Assembly (NCBI RefSeq): GCF_000344685.1
Contig: NW_006920424.1
Coordinates: forward strand, 66,165-117,818
DNA: 51,654 bases
Source: Gloeophyllum trabeum ATCC 11539
Taxonomy: Eukaryota; Basidiomycota; Agaricomycetes; Gloeophyllales; Gloeophyllaceae
Direction: 5' to 3'
Made by a program: the position numbers and the translations under genes. The notes under the pieces are model-generated. The model did no database searches. It was not told where the DNA came from and worked only from the letters and a program-made list of their open reading frames with translations. Below, in pieces: positions 23,327 to 34,751 of the stretch. Position 1 is the stretch's first letter; every line of letters begins with the position of its first letter.

Positions 23327-24472
23327 ATGATGTCGTTCATTCCTTCGACCAGATACTTGAGGTCCTCTGACGGTGCTAGGATATACGCCGAGGCGGTCGG
23401 GGACTCCCAGAAACCGAGCCTTGTATTTACCCATGGCGTCTCGCTCAGTGCGGCCATTTTCGACGACTTGTTCCGGGATGAACGACTTCTTGACAACTTT
23501 TATCTAGTGCGTGTCCACTATCTCTATCTCGTGGATGCCACATACTAAGAGGTGCTGACACCCAATAGGTCAGATACGACATGCGAGGACATGGAAGGAG
23601 TGACAAACCCGAGACAATGGAGGGGTACCAGTCCCACCTCTATGCGGACGACTTTTCCGCTGTGGTATCTGCTTTCGACCTCGTCAAACCTATTTTCGTT
23701 GGCTGGTAAGCCCAGTCCTTCCACCAGCGAACTGGCGCTGACCATCTTATCTCCCCAGGAGCCTCGGAGGTACGTCTCCCGATAACTTACCTCCGTCTCC
23801 CAATACTTTGACTAACGTGCCCTCTCACCAGCAACCGTAGTCGCCGATATCTGCGCCAACATCCGCCCCCTACCCCTCGCCGGCGCCGTCTTCATCTCCG
23901 CGCTCCCTTACATCGGCCCTGTCATGCAATCCGTTGGCAAGCCCGACATCCTTTCCGTCATCCCGCAGATGCTCCCCTCCTCCACAGCCTCCATCACCGA
24001 GGTCAAATCCCTCCTCGCGCGCTTCGTCGACTCGTGTTTCAACGACCCCGACCGGGTGCCGTTCGCTGTCAAGACGGCATGGATCGGCATGACCGCGCTG
24101 CAGTCCCCGACTGTGACCGGGCTCGTTTTCTCCCGCCCGCAGGATCCGGCGCCCTTGTTCGAAGCCGGAAGGAAGGGGCTCCCGCTGCTCTGCGTGTGCG
24201 GCGCCGCCGACCCATACGTCGACGGGCAGGCGGTCGTCGACGAGATGAGGCCGCACTTTCCGCAGCTGAGCGCGGTGAGTGTGGCCGGCGGAAGCCACGC
24301 TGTGTTCTATGACCAGCGCGAGGACGTCGTGCAGGCACTGCTCGAGTTCGGGAAGAAGATATACGGAAAGAGGATTACAGTTACACGCAAGATTTTGGTG
24401 GGCAAGAAGATATGGTCGACGAGAAAGAAGTTCAGTTTCGACCATGTTGCGTCGTCCTCCCCGACGCGATGA
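23327..24472 (+). CDS. alpha/beta hydrolase
   Basis: Exons 23327-23506, 23569-23705, 23759-23769 and 23832-24472 total 969 nt in frame (322 residues). The fold is classical: RYLRSSDGARIYAEAVGD, VFTHGVSLSAAIFDDL with the oxyanion-region HG, YDMRGHGRSDKPETMEGY, then the nucleophile elbow G-W-S-L-G-A, an acid in CGAADPYVDGQ and the histidine in GGSHAVFYDQ. The Ser-His-Asp triad is thus complete. The nucleophile serine codon sits in an 11-nt micro-exon. The C-terminus carries about 40 extra residues after the last helix, very basic (KKIYGKRITVTRKILVGKKI), not usual for the family; a near-duplication of GGGAAGAAGATAT suggests a local change that moved the stop. Substrate cannot be told; the family includes esterases and haloperoxidase- or lactonase-like enzymes. 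A second ATG at 23330 is equally possible. Confidence 0.85.
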
Positions 24473-24779
24473 TTTCGACTGGAGCAGTCTATGTCCGCAC
24501 GTCCATCCATGAAGTAATACGCTCCTTCAACGAACAAGTATGACCCCGTACGCGTAATGTACCGCTCATTTAATCATGTATCGCATTCCCCGCCCGCAGT
24601 ATACCCTTCGTCGCCTTGTGTAGTCACGCGTAGCCATATTTGTAGAGATAAGAAAGTCTTAATTTCCCGCTCCTTACACGCAATGCCATATACCTGTCTC
24701 AATTCACGATAGGTGACCACCAGACGAGATAATTATAATTGCACACGCAAGTATAGACGACCTACGACAAGATACAAAG
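24473..24779. other. convergent 3' intergenic region
   Basis: These 307 nt separate the 3' ends of the hydrolase (plus) and NOP4 (minus). The sequence is AT-richer than the genes, as usual for 3' flanks, and nothing else was recognised. Confidence 0.6.
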
Positions 24780-27700
24780 CTACGAGTGGCCTTTCTTGGC
24801 CAGCTTGCGCTGTTTCCGCTTTTTGCCAATGATAGATCCCACTGGGTTTTTGTTCTTCACAGGCGCCTCTGCGGGCGGAGGCGCCATATTCCGACGAGAA
24901 TCCGCACTGCTATCTTGCCGTTTACGCTGCTTCTTGCTGGGCCTCTCCTCCTCCTTATTCGCGATCGTGTCCTTTTTCGGAGAGGCTGCAGTCCGGGTTG
25001 GCCGGTCTTTCACCTGCTCCAAACAGCCGTTTCAGTTCAAAAGCCTACGACAATGAATATGCACCGGAAGACTGACCGTAACATCTTTCGTGTCCTTCTG
25101 ACGCGCCGCTCTTCGTTGTACTACCTGCACGTTTTCAATCGAAAACTCAATAATCAGCGTCCCCCTCGCCTTCACATCCCGCGTGTCAGCCTTCTCCAGC
25201 TCCAGCTCCAGCCTCTCTAGCCGACCCTTCTCCCTTTCCTTCTCGGGTTTCTTCTTCTCCAGTTTCACTAGATCCGATAGCTCGGTCTTCCACCACTCCC
25301 GGAAGAGGTCCAGCACGTCGGGGTTGTTATTCGCCCATCGCAAGACGCGCAGCGCGTTCGCATGCGTGTCGAGCTCGAGGAAGCCGTAGCCTTTGCTGCG
25401 GCCTTTGCCCGTGACGGGGTCGACGCGGTCCTGTTGACGCACGATCTTCGCCTGCCGGACCTTCGAATTTTTCTTCAGGAACGATTTCTTCTTCGGCTGA
25501 GGCTTGTGACTTTCCGTCTCCGAATGCTCCTCCTCTGCATGCTCACGCCCGGCCGGATCCGTCAGCTCATCTTCGGTCAGTCCCGGTCTCGAGCCCTTCA
25601 GATACTCGATGTTGAACGCGCGGATGGCGTGCACAGCGAGCTTGCGCAGCGAGCGCTCAGTGACGAAGAGCGGGATTTGGCGTATGCTGAGACGCGTCTT
25701 GGAAATGAAAAGAGACGGGTTCGACTGAAGGAGCTTCTTTCTCGCGTTGAACGACATTGTGCGTTTTTCGACTTCGGCGGTGCTGAGCAGCTCTGCCGCT
25801 GGAGTGTTGGGTAATATAACTGCACAGGCGAATTGGGAGATCAGAATGAGATGGCAGTTCGAACGTCCGGTACTTACTTCCTTCTCTGAGCAAGTACAGA
25901 TTGCGCTTATCCGCCTTCTGTCGCTGCTTCTCGCCAGCTTCTTTGAGCTTGACGGCGTCTTCCCGCGTGACGGCTCGAATGACGTCCAGAGTGCGTCCAT
26001 GGAGGACTAAACTCTGAGCCATTGCTGAGGACGGGTCCGGAGTCAGAATCGATGAGAACTTGAAGGGATTTTTCTTCGGCTGGAGCAAAACCATGAATTG
26101 ATATACGCTTCAACGATAGCAAGGCAGTTGTGACTTACCAGCTCTTCTCCTGCAGTCTCAGCCCGAAGGATTTCGCTCTGCTGGATAGCCTTGTCTGCGT
26201 CTTCCTTGTTCCAGAAGCAGACGAAACCCGTTCCACGAGGACGCCCTGTAGCATGGTCCATAGTGATTCGAGCATATCGTAGCGGCCCGAATGTACGGAA
26301 ACTGGAGGAAAATGTCAGATAGAACATCTTCAGATGTTGCTGTTGTACCTACAGTGTCCGTAATTCATCTTCAGTGGCCTCGTATGGCACGTTCCGGATG
26401 AAGAGTGTAGTGCCAGTCTCTGGAGGCGGTAGAGTCGGCTTTGCAGGCTTCTGCTCATCCACGTCCATGTCCTCGTCACCACTCTCATCCGATCCGCCGC
26501 TTTCATCATCATCGCTGCCGTCTTCATGAACGCCTAGAGGCCCTTCCCCTTCGTCGGACTCACTCCCGGACTCCACTTCAGACTGGTCGCTGTCAGCGCC
26601 CTCCTCTGGATCTTCCTCATCCTCCACCTCCTCGATCTTTGCTTTCTCTTCTTCCCAACGATCCTTACTCAATGCCCAATCAACCGCGATAACCCGTTCA
26701 CGCGCCTTCTTCCCATCCTCCTCTTCCTCCGCCGCATCACTCGCCTCTTCCTCCTCATCTCCCTTCGCTGTCTTCCTCGCCTTCGTCTCCTCCCGTCTTT
26801 GTTTCTTCCGCTTCTGCTTATCCGAAACGATCCCATCCGCCATCCCCGCGCGCACCTTCAGCCCATTACACCCCTCCATCGCCTTCTCCGCGTCCTTCTT
26901 ACTCAGCATCCACACGAACGCGAAGCCCTTCGGCCGCGGCTGCTCGCCTTCTTTCGCCTCCGTCATCGGCAGGGTGATCGAGTAGATAGGCCCATACGGC
27001 AGGAACACGGCGCGGAGATCTTGTTCGGTGATGTTGAACGGTAGGTTGCGCACGATCAGCCTGCTGGAGCGACTCGGCATGACGGGGGCCCCGGCTTTGG
27101 CTTTGCCCCGTTTGATGGTGGCTTTCGCGAGCCCTTCGAGCCGTTTCTTGAGAGTGACGGAGAGAAGGGAGCCTTTGAAGACATGGGCGTGCAGCTTGCT
27201 GACGGCCTCCTGGGCAGCGGCGGGTGTAGCAAATACGGCGTGCGCTGATTGAAGTTAGTTGAGACAAGGTTATGCCATGGTCCCCGAAAACTCACCGCTT
27301 GTAGGATCCTCAGTGCCATCATCCCTCTTTAACGGCCACTCAACCTTCTCTGCGCCCCCATACTTCCGAACCTTCTTCCACAGCGACTTTGAGTCGATAG
27401 AAGATGGAAGGCCGGCGATCACGATCGTACGGATTGCCAAAGGGTCACTCTGTGACGGTGCAGCACGAGGGCGGGGTTCAGGACGGGGTTTTGGTGCCTT
27501 CTCCGTTTTCTCATCCTTGTGCTTGTTCTGTGCAAGTCAGCGTTACACGCCCGCGCAATTGATGCAGAGACCCGTACCTTGCTGTCCGCCCATGATACCC
27601 TCAAGCCTCGGCCGTCAAGGGTGATCCCTTCTCGTGATAGCTTTTCATATGCTGCTTTGGCGTCCTCTTTGACGGCGAAGGAGACGTACCCGACGCCTTT

Positions 27701-27936
27701 CGAGACTCCCGACCCCTTCTCGGTCACCACGAACGCAGACCTCACAGGTGCGATATCGGAGAAAAGTGTTTGTAGGTCGGTTGATGTTGCGGTGTATGGC
27801 AGGTTGGATACGAAGAGTGTAGATCTAGGACGTCGAGTTAATGCAGCACAGGAAACTGCTGGGAGCGTACGGACCCATGTACTTTTGGCTGCTCAGGTTC
27901 ATCCTCCCGCTCTTTTCGTTTCCCCAGTGCAGACAT
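24780..27936 (-). CDS. NOP4: nucleolar RNA-binding protein NOP4 (RBM28 type)
   Basis: NOP4 and its animal homologue RBM28 act in the nucleolus in processing of pre-rRNA for the 60S subunit. The start MSALGKRKEREDEPEQP and about eight exons give about 900 residues. RNA-recognition motifs appear in order: RRM1 with TLFVSNLPYTAT and KGVGYVSF; a divergent second one with TIVIAGLPSSIDSKSL; a third with RLIVRNLPFNITEQDL and PKGFAFVWM; a fourth with TLFIRNVPYEATEDEL and RGTGFVCF; and a fifth, partial one near SIRQIPLFVTERSLRK with SKGYGFLEL. A long acidic stretch (Glu/Asp/Ser) separates RRM3 and RRM4, and the C-terminus is Lys-rich (IIGKKRKQRKLAKKGHS), as in the family. Introns are short GT-AG. No break was seen. 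The protein is longer than yeast Nop4 because of the acidic linker. Confidence 0.88.
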
Positions 27937-29605
27937 TGTTAGGATTAAACGTGTAAATAAACGTCAGGAACTGCCTGGAGGTTCGATTGGAGTCCGCTGT
28001 AGAAAGCGTTCCCTATACTTGTAACTTGCTTGTGATGAATGAGAGCTCTTCGGCAAATAATGCAGGCAATAATAGTCCGACTGGGTAATATCAGAGCACC
28101 TCAATCGCGTCCGACCGAGTATTCGTGGCTTGAATGGCGTATACAGAAACTTACGACCGCAGAACAGACGCTTTAGAACTTTTCATACATGTCAGATCGC
28201 AAATTGGGTGGCGATTGTTTGCGCTTGTTAGAATCCAAAGCTCTTGCCACACAGGGCCAAATAAGCTACTAGGTTCCCAATTGGCTCCTACTACGCTGCA
28301 TGGTTGCGAGGCTGAGTAACCGACTGCTGTATTAGTATTACCCTCCAGATCTAGACTGTGATATGGTTGCATCCAGTGGAGGAGGCTATTGTTAACCTTT
28401 CAAACCCAAATGCGACGTTCGCTGTCTATATCACTTGAAGGCCGCAGTACTAGTCCAGCTAAGCATTGGTTCACGGATGCTGTATACCACCTCATACAGA
28501 ATGCTGGCGCTGTAAATGCCAAGTCTCCCTAGAATGCCGACAGTCTTCCAGTGCCCTTTGGCCTGCGTACTGTCTCTGCGGCTTTTGGACTGGAAACCGA
28601 CAGACCGACTCCATATGCTTCTTGTAGTTTCTTACCTTGGCCGGCCGATGAACCCGAATCGTTATCTCAGAACGACAGAGGCTTTTTAGTGCGGGAGCAG
28701 GACAGGGGCGACTCGATAGGGAATATGTAGGACCATGTTACATCCTCCCGTCTTTTCCTCCCGGCCAGATACGGGTGGAGTCGAGGGGACCATAACGGTT
28801 CAGTGGTGCCTTGGTTTCTGTTCCGGATTCAAGACGGTCAGATTACACTTTCTCCAAGGAAGATCAAGGGAGGCTAACACCCTTGCGAAGCTCAGAAGCT
28901 ACTCATCTGTGGCGGGAGCTCCTGGGCCTTGGGTCTGATAGTCTCGGCTTGGAGAAACATACCAGGTAAATGCTGTTCGCAACGCCCTGTTGACTGCAGG
29001 GGGAGCCTGGGGAGGCTTTCAGTACGTTTAGAAAGGTCCAGCCTTATTGACTTATCTTCTCGAACCCCTGGGATGACTGCACAGGTTCTCCGATGGACAC
29101 GGTCCGGATGAGTTACGGATCTGGCAGAAGCCTTCTTGAACGTACCACCACCGACGAGTCTCCTGGACTGAGGTCAGCTTTGACTACACACGGATTCCCG
29201 TATATCCGCAGAATGTCGCAGTAGTGTCAATGCCTCCTTTGTCGTCCCTTAGGATGACCCTAGAACAGTAACGTCCTTGAAACACGCATATTTCAGACTT
29301 ACAAGCTGGACTGAGTGCATCTCGGGAGCAGTTCTTCACGGAGTTCCGCCATCAAGGTTACCAGCGCCTGCAAGCGATAGATAAGACCCTGCCCGTCAAA
29401 AATATTCTGGTGCTTATCTGACATCTCCAAAGCGCCGTAATGACTTCTGTGGCTGATCTTCTCTTCCTGTGGGGGAGATAAGGAGGTATGATCTAAGTCC
29501 CTGACGCCGTGGTTTAAGTAAAGAGCGTCTCAGATGTCGAAGACGTCGCTTCTTGAGCGCCGTTCCTTTGTTTCTTGTTCCATTAGGCTGTAGCTACGCG
29601 CGAAG
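27937..29605. other. gene-poor region between NOP4 and DUR3
   Basis: The two genes diverge from this 1.67-kb stretch, which therefore holds both promoters. Short open frames inside (for example plus 28735-28938) have no family resemblance. No clear GATA cluster or other nitrogen-control array was recognised by eye. Confidence 0.5.
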
Positions 29606-32590
29606 ATGTCCGACTCTGCAGCTAGCATATTGCCGCAAGGAGCAGGATATGGAGTCGGTGAGCGCAATGTCCGGTTCTGAAAGGGTAGATGACTTACTCT
29701 ACTTCCGTTCTCAGTTGTTGGTAAGATCGAAGGATTGCCTAATAATGCTGGAAGCTCACCCGCAATCCAGGGATTGGGTTGTTCTTCAGCGCGTTCATGC
29801 TGGTCCTAACCGCGATCCAGACGCGATACACTGGATTCTCGCCCAAGAATGCGGAAGAGTTCAGTAGCGCGTCCAGAAGCGTGAAGCCGGGTCTGATCGC
29901 GTCCGGAATTGTATCCGCGTGGACATGGGCAGCAACTTTGGTGCGTTGATCCCTCTCGGATTACTGGTCAGGTTTGACTGGGTTTGACTGCTGACGATCG
30001 TCGCTCAGCTGCAATCTAGTGCGGTCGCCTACAAGTACGGCATATCGGGGCCATGGTGGTACGGGGCAGGCGCGACAGTCCAAGTGTTGCTGTTCGCTAT
30101 GGTTAGTGCATGTGAGAATATTGATCTTAATCAGAGATTGAGAGTACTCCTCAGCTCGCCGCTAAATTGAAATTGAACGCGCCCCACGCGCACACCTGGC
30201 TTGAGATTGTCGCAGCCAGGTGGGGGACGGTTGCACACTCGGTCTTCATGTTCTTCGGGTGAGTGGCAGGTTGGGGATGCGCCAAGAATAGGATTGACGC
30301 TGTCCAGGTTGGCCACGAACATCATAGTTTCCTCCATGTTAATTCTCGGAGGTTCCGCTACTGTGACGGACCTTACCGGTATGAACACGATTGCCGTAAG
30401 TCTATCCTTCTCCTGCGCCGATATACTGTTACATGTCCAATTCATAGGCGTGTTTCCTCATTCCACTGGGCGTGTGTATCTATGTAGTAGTAGGTGGGAT
30501 GCGTTCCACCCTTCTATGTGACTAGTGAGGACTCTACCACCTTACCGCCGCGCGTCTTACCTTCTGACCGTCGAAAATAGCACGCACACGACCGTCCTCT
30601 TCGCGATCATCCTCACCTTCCTGTTCACCGTATACGCCACCTCCCCCAAAATTGGCAGCTTTTCCAAGATGCACGACCTGCTCGCTGCCGCAGCGGAGAA
30701 GGCCCCCGTAGCAGGCAACGCGCACGGCTCGTACCTCACCATGCGGTCGAAGAACGGATTGATCTTCGGGGTCATTAATTTGATTGGAAACTTCGCCACC
30801 GTGTTCCAGGACCAGGCCTACTGGCAGCGGGCTATTGCTAGCAAGCCCTCGACGTGCGTCAAGGCCTACCTGCTAGGCGGTATCGCATGGCGAGTGCTCT
30901 CGCAATTTGAATTATCCTGACTTCGTCCAACCGCTCAATCACCCAGGTTTGCGATCCCTTTCGCGTTCGCCACAACCCTTGGGCTGGCCGCGAGAGCACT
31001 CACCGGAGACCCTGATATGCAGACACTCACGCCCGCGGATGTGTCTGCAGGTCTCCCCGCTTCGGCAGCCGCAGCTGCCCTCCTTCACAAGGGAGGTGCA
31101 GCCGCACTCCTCGTCCTTCTCTTCTTGGCCGTCACATCTGCCACATCTGCCGAGCTCATCGCCGTGTCCTCGATCCTTACATATGATGTCTACAAGGTGA
31201 TATTCAATATCGGAGTTGCATGTAGGACCCAGCCACTCAAGCTCCATTCATGATTCACAGAGGTACATCAACCCCCGCGCGAACGAGCAGCAGATTCTGA
31301 GGATGAACCACCTCATGGTGCGTGTGCAGGGTGCTGTCTTGACTTTGACGCAAGGAATAACGCTAAATCAAATCAGGTCGCCTTCTTCGCCATCGTCATG
31401 GGTCTCGCCGGGACTATATTCTACTATATCGGTGTATCTATGGGCTGGCTATACGTGAGTGTTACACACAACGCTCGATACTGTATCACCCAATCAACCT
31501 CCGTGTAGACTTTTATGGGTGTCATCCTCGGCTCGGCAGTAGTACCAATTGCTATCTGCGTGACCTGGAGCAAGGCGAATAAATGGGGCTCCATAATTGG
31601 CGCTCTGGTTGGATTTGCTTGTGGTGTCATGTCATGGCTCGTGGTTACTTCGAGTCTGAATGGCAAGGTCATCAATGTCACGGTAAGTGTTTAACCTACA
31701 TGTACATCTTTCAAATACAGTGTTGACCTTTCACGCTGTCTAGACTACTGGAGGTAAGCAGTGCCGTGCGAGCAGTTGAATACCCCCAACTGACCCGATT
31801 TGCAGGCGACTATGAGATGCTCACCGGAAACCTGGCGTCTATCGGTGTGGGCGGCATCATTGCAGTCGTCACGTCATTAATAGTACGTCGCGCTCCTTGA
31901 AACGCTAGTTACTGCTGCTAAATTTGAGTGGACCCTACTTGACAGTGGCCGGAGAACTTCAACTTCGATGCCACCAGGGCGATCAACGCCAAAGTGCACG
32001 AAAAGGATACACGGCACGGCTCCGAGGCCAGCAACAGGCAAACAGAGGAGAGCCTGGACGGGCTGGACGAGAAAAAGCGGCAGGAATCGTCGGCGTCCGA
32101 TGACGTGCGGTCCGTCTCATCAGACGCTGCCGCGATGGAAGAGGAGCTGGAGCTGGACCCTGTGGGACTGAAGAAGGCGTTTAGGTTCGCTTCTTGGTCT
32201 TCTGTTGCCCTGGTACGTGTTGATTCTGTCCGGCATTGCGCGAGATGAAGATTGGGTAAGGCTGACGAGCGCCGCCCTTCGCGGAGCAGACACTCATCCT
32301 CCTCATCCTCATCCCTCTGCCGCTGTTCTTCGCGCAGACGGTGTACGGCGTGCGCGGGCTGGCTGCGTGGGTGACTATCGGGATCATCTGGTGTTTCCTG
32401 TCGGCGATATCGGTTGTGCTGTACCCGCTCTGGGAGAGCAGGCGGGCGCTGACGCAGATCGCGCGCGGGATGGTCAAGGTTTGTTTGTCCAGGGTCCCAG
32501 TGTGTCATCGGGTAACTGAGGGCTTCGCAGGATATCTTCAAGCCGGGAAGTGGCAAGTACGTGCCGCCTGCCGTAACGACATCTGTTTAG
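29606..32590 (+). CDS. DUR3: urea transporter, sodium:solute symporter family (DUR3 type)
   Basis: DUR3 proteins import urea with protons or sodium across the plasma membrane and are usually induced when nitrogen is poor. About 16 exons give about 680 residues from [20 protein letters not shown]. Family landmarks are present: [137 protein letters not shown] and the C-terminal [14 protein letters not shown]. About 15 hydrophobic helices are expected from these. An acidic, Ser-rich cytosolic loop ([17 protein letters not shown]) precedes the last helices. Two oddities are a GC-AG intron at 30890-30946 and a 10-nt micro-exon at 31744-31753. The frame is open throughout, so the gene looks functional. 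Confidence 0.9.
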
Positions 32591-32895
32591 AATGCACGAT
32601 GATGGGTGTATGATGAGAGACGAATAGAGTATTCTACGTGTTAGACGACTATAGTCGGTGTAATGAATGGTTTCCGATGGTCACGAAGGGTTAGTATCTC
32701 GTCGACAAGACCAAACCAAGTCCAACAAACAAAGGCCAGATATAGAAACCCCCCTGGCCCGCTGATGGCAAATCTGGCCCGAGACGGAGGCAAATACAAG
32801 GGGGTTACCTAAATCGACCTCGTGTTACGCCACGAGATGGGTTCTGGTTCCGCAGATGGCTGTCGAGGTCAAATTAAGTGGCGGGGATAGTAATG
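32591..32895. other. intergenic region after DUR3
   Basis: About 300 nt of 3' flank between the DUR3 stop and the start of the duplicated block. No gene seen. Confidence 0.5.
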
Positions 32896-33698
32896 ACAGC
32901 CGCTTGCAGATCGATAGACCATCAATTCAGAAAACCACGTATAGTCGGAGTGGGTCGGAGTGGGTGCCAGGGACGTCGGAAGAAGGTAGAGAAGTCCAGA
33001 TGGTCTGATTTCTGTCTCTCGGGGACTTGAAATTGCTTGTCCGACGTGGTCCGACTGTAAATGATTTTCAAAAAGTGGGCCCATCGATCTGCAAATGGCT
33101 GGAACGGATGGGTCGCCCGTCCTTCGAGACGCCTTGTGCCTTGTATGGGAAACCGCATTCGCTTCGCCCAGTCCGCGTGAGTTTAAAAGGTTCTCGTCCG
33201 TCTCTTCCATTTTCTTTTCTCTCTTTATACTAGTCTCTCTTGCCCTCTCTTATCTTGTCCCATCATATATAGCCCGCCCTGGCCCGCGTTCCCACTCGTT
33301 ACACTCCTTTTTGTCTCCTGTAACAATAACGATGAATCCGGTCCTCTTCGCCTTGCTTGCCGGTATCCTTTGTACCGCGCTCTTTGTGAGGTCAAGATCG
33401 AAGACCAAACACCTCCCGCTTCCGCCTGGTCCGAAGCCGCTTCCCCTGGTCGGGAATGTTCTTGACATCCCGCTCAAGCAGATGTGGCTTGCTGCAACCG
33501 AATGGGCCAAACAGTATGGTATGACAAACTTCTGGATTACGACGATCTGAACTGACTTTGACTCACCGCGCTACTTCGCGTTCAGGCGACGTTGTATATG
33601 TCCACGTGTTTGGAGTCGCCCTGGTTTTCTTGAATACAACAGACGCAGCGTTCGACTTGATGGAGAAACGCGGCGCTATTTATTCCGACAAACCTCGT
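32896..33698 (+). repeat. direct repeat copy 1 of the P450 promoter and 5' exons
   Basis: These 803 bp are the same as 33949-34751 at every position compared (offset exactly 1,053) and run up to the first N of the gap. They contain the promoter, the ATG at 33332, exon 1 and most of exon 2 of the P450. Such a copy ending at a gap is most simply a scaffolding artefact (one locus represented twice, or two haplotypes), though a true tandem duplication is possible. Confidence 0.95.
33332..33698 (+). pseudogene. partial duplicate of cytochrome P450 5' end, cut by gap
   Basis: This copy starts MNPVLFALLAGILCT and encodes the membrane anchor and PPGPKPLPLVGN hinge plus the start of the next exon (GDVVYVHVFGVA), identical to the complete gene downstream. 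It ends at the N run after YSDKPR. Do not count it as a second gene unless the gap is closed. Confidence 0.85.
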
Positions 33699-33948
33699 NN
33701 NNNNNNNNNNNNNNNNNNNNNNNNNNNNNNNNNNNNNNNNNNNNNNNNNNNNNNNNNNNNNNNNNNNNNNNNNNNNNNNNNNNNNNNNNNNNNNNNNNNN
33801 NNNNNNNNNNNNNNNNNNNNNNNNNNNNNNNNNNNNNNNNNNNNNNNNNNNNNNNNNNNNNNNNNNNNNNNNNNNNNNNNNNNNNNNNNNNNNNNNNNNN
33901 NNNNNNNNNNNNNNNNNNNNNNNNNNNNNNNNNNNNNNNNNNNNNNNN
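33699..33948. other. assembly gap of 250 N
   Basis: A run of 250 N. The sequence on its right begins exactly where the duplicate block begins. Confidence 0.99.
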
Positions 33949-34751
33949 ACAGCCGCTTGCAGATCGATAGACCATCAATTCAGAAAACCACGTATAGTCG
34001 GAGTGGGTCGGAGTGGGTGCCAGGGACGTCGGAAGAAGGTAGAGAAGTCCAGATGGTCTGATTTCTGTCTCTCGGGGACTTGAAATTGCTTGTCCGACGT
34101 GGTCCGACTGTAAATGATTTTCAAAAAGTGGGCCCATCGATCTGCAAATGGCTGGAACGGATGGGTCGCCCGTCCTTCGAGACGCCTTGTGCCTTGTATG
34201 GGAAACCGCATTCGCTTCGCCCAGTCCGCGTGAGTTTAAAAGGTTCTCGTCCGTCTCTTCCATTTTCTTTTCTCTCTTTATACTAGTCTCTCTTGCCCTC
34301 TCTTATCTTGTCCCATCATATATAGCCCGCCCTGGCCCGCGTTCCCACTCGTTACACTCCTTTTTGTCTCCTGTAACAATAACGATGAATCCGGTCCTCT
34401 TCGCCTTGCTTGCCGGTATCCTTTGTACCGCGCTCTTTGTGAGGTCAAGATCGAAGACCAAACACCTCCCGCTTCCGCCTGGTCCGAAGCCGCTTCCCCT
34501 GGTCGGGAATGTTCTTGACATCCCGCTCAAGCAGATGTGGCTTGCTGCAACCGAATGGGCCAAACAGTATGGTATGACAAACTTCTGGATTACGACGATC
34601 TGAACTGACTTTGACTCACCGCGCTACTTCGCGTTCAGGCGACGTTGTATATGTCCACGTGTTTGGAGTCGCCCTGGTTTTCTTGAATACAACAGACGCA
34701 GCGTTCGACTTGATGGAGAAACGCGGCGCTATTTATTCCGACAAACCTCGT
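33949..34751 (+). repeat. direct repeat copy 2 of the P450 promoter and 5' exons
   Basis: This is the second copy of the 803-bp block and continues without a break into the complete P450 gene. Confidence 0.95.
34319..34324 (+). promoter_or_regulatory. TATA-like box of the P450 gene
   Basis: TATATA lies 61 nt upstream of the ATG at 34385, after a long CT-rich tract (about 34251-34316), a common layout of fungal core promoters. The same arrangement is in the duplicate at 33266. Confidence 0.5.

Noticed and set aside
33558..34061. Open frame that runs through the N gap
   Set aside because: The frame is only open because N does not encode stops; the flanks are duplicate sequence.
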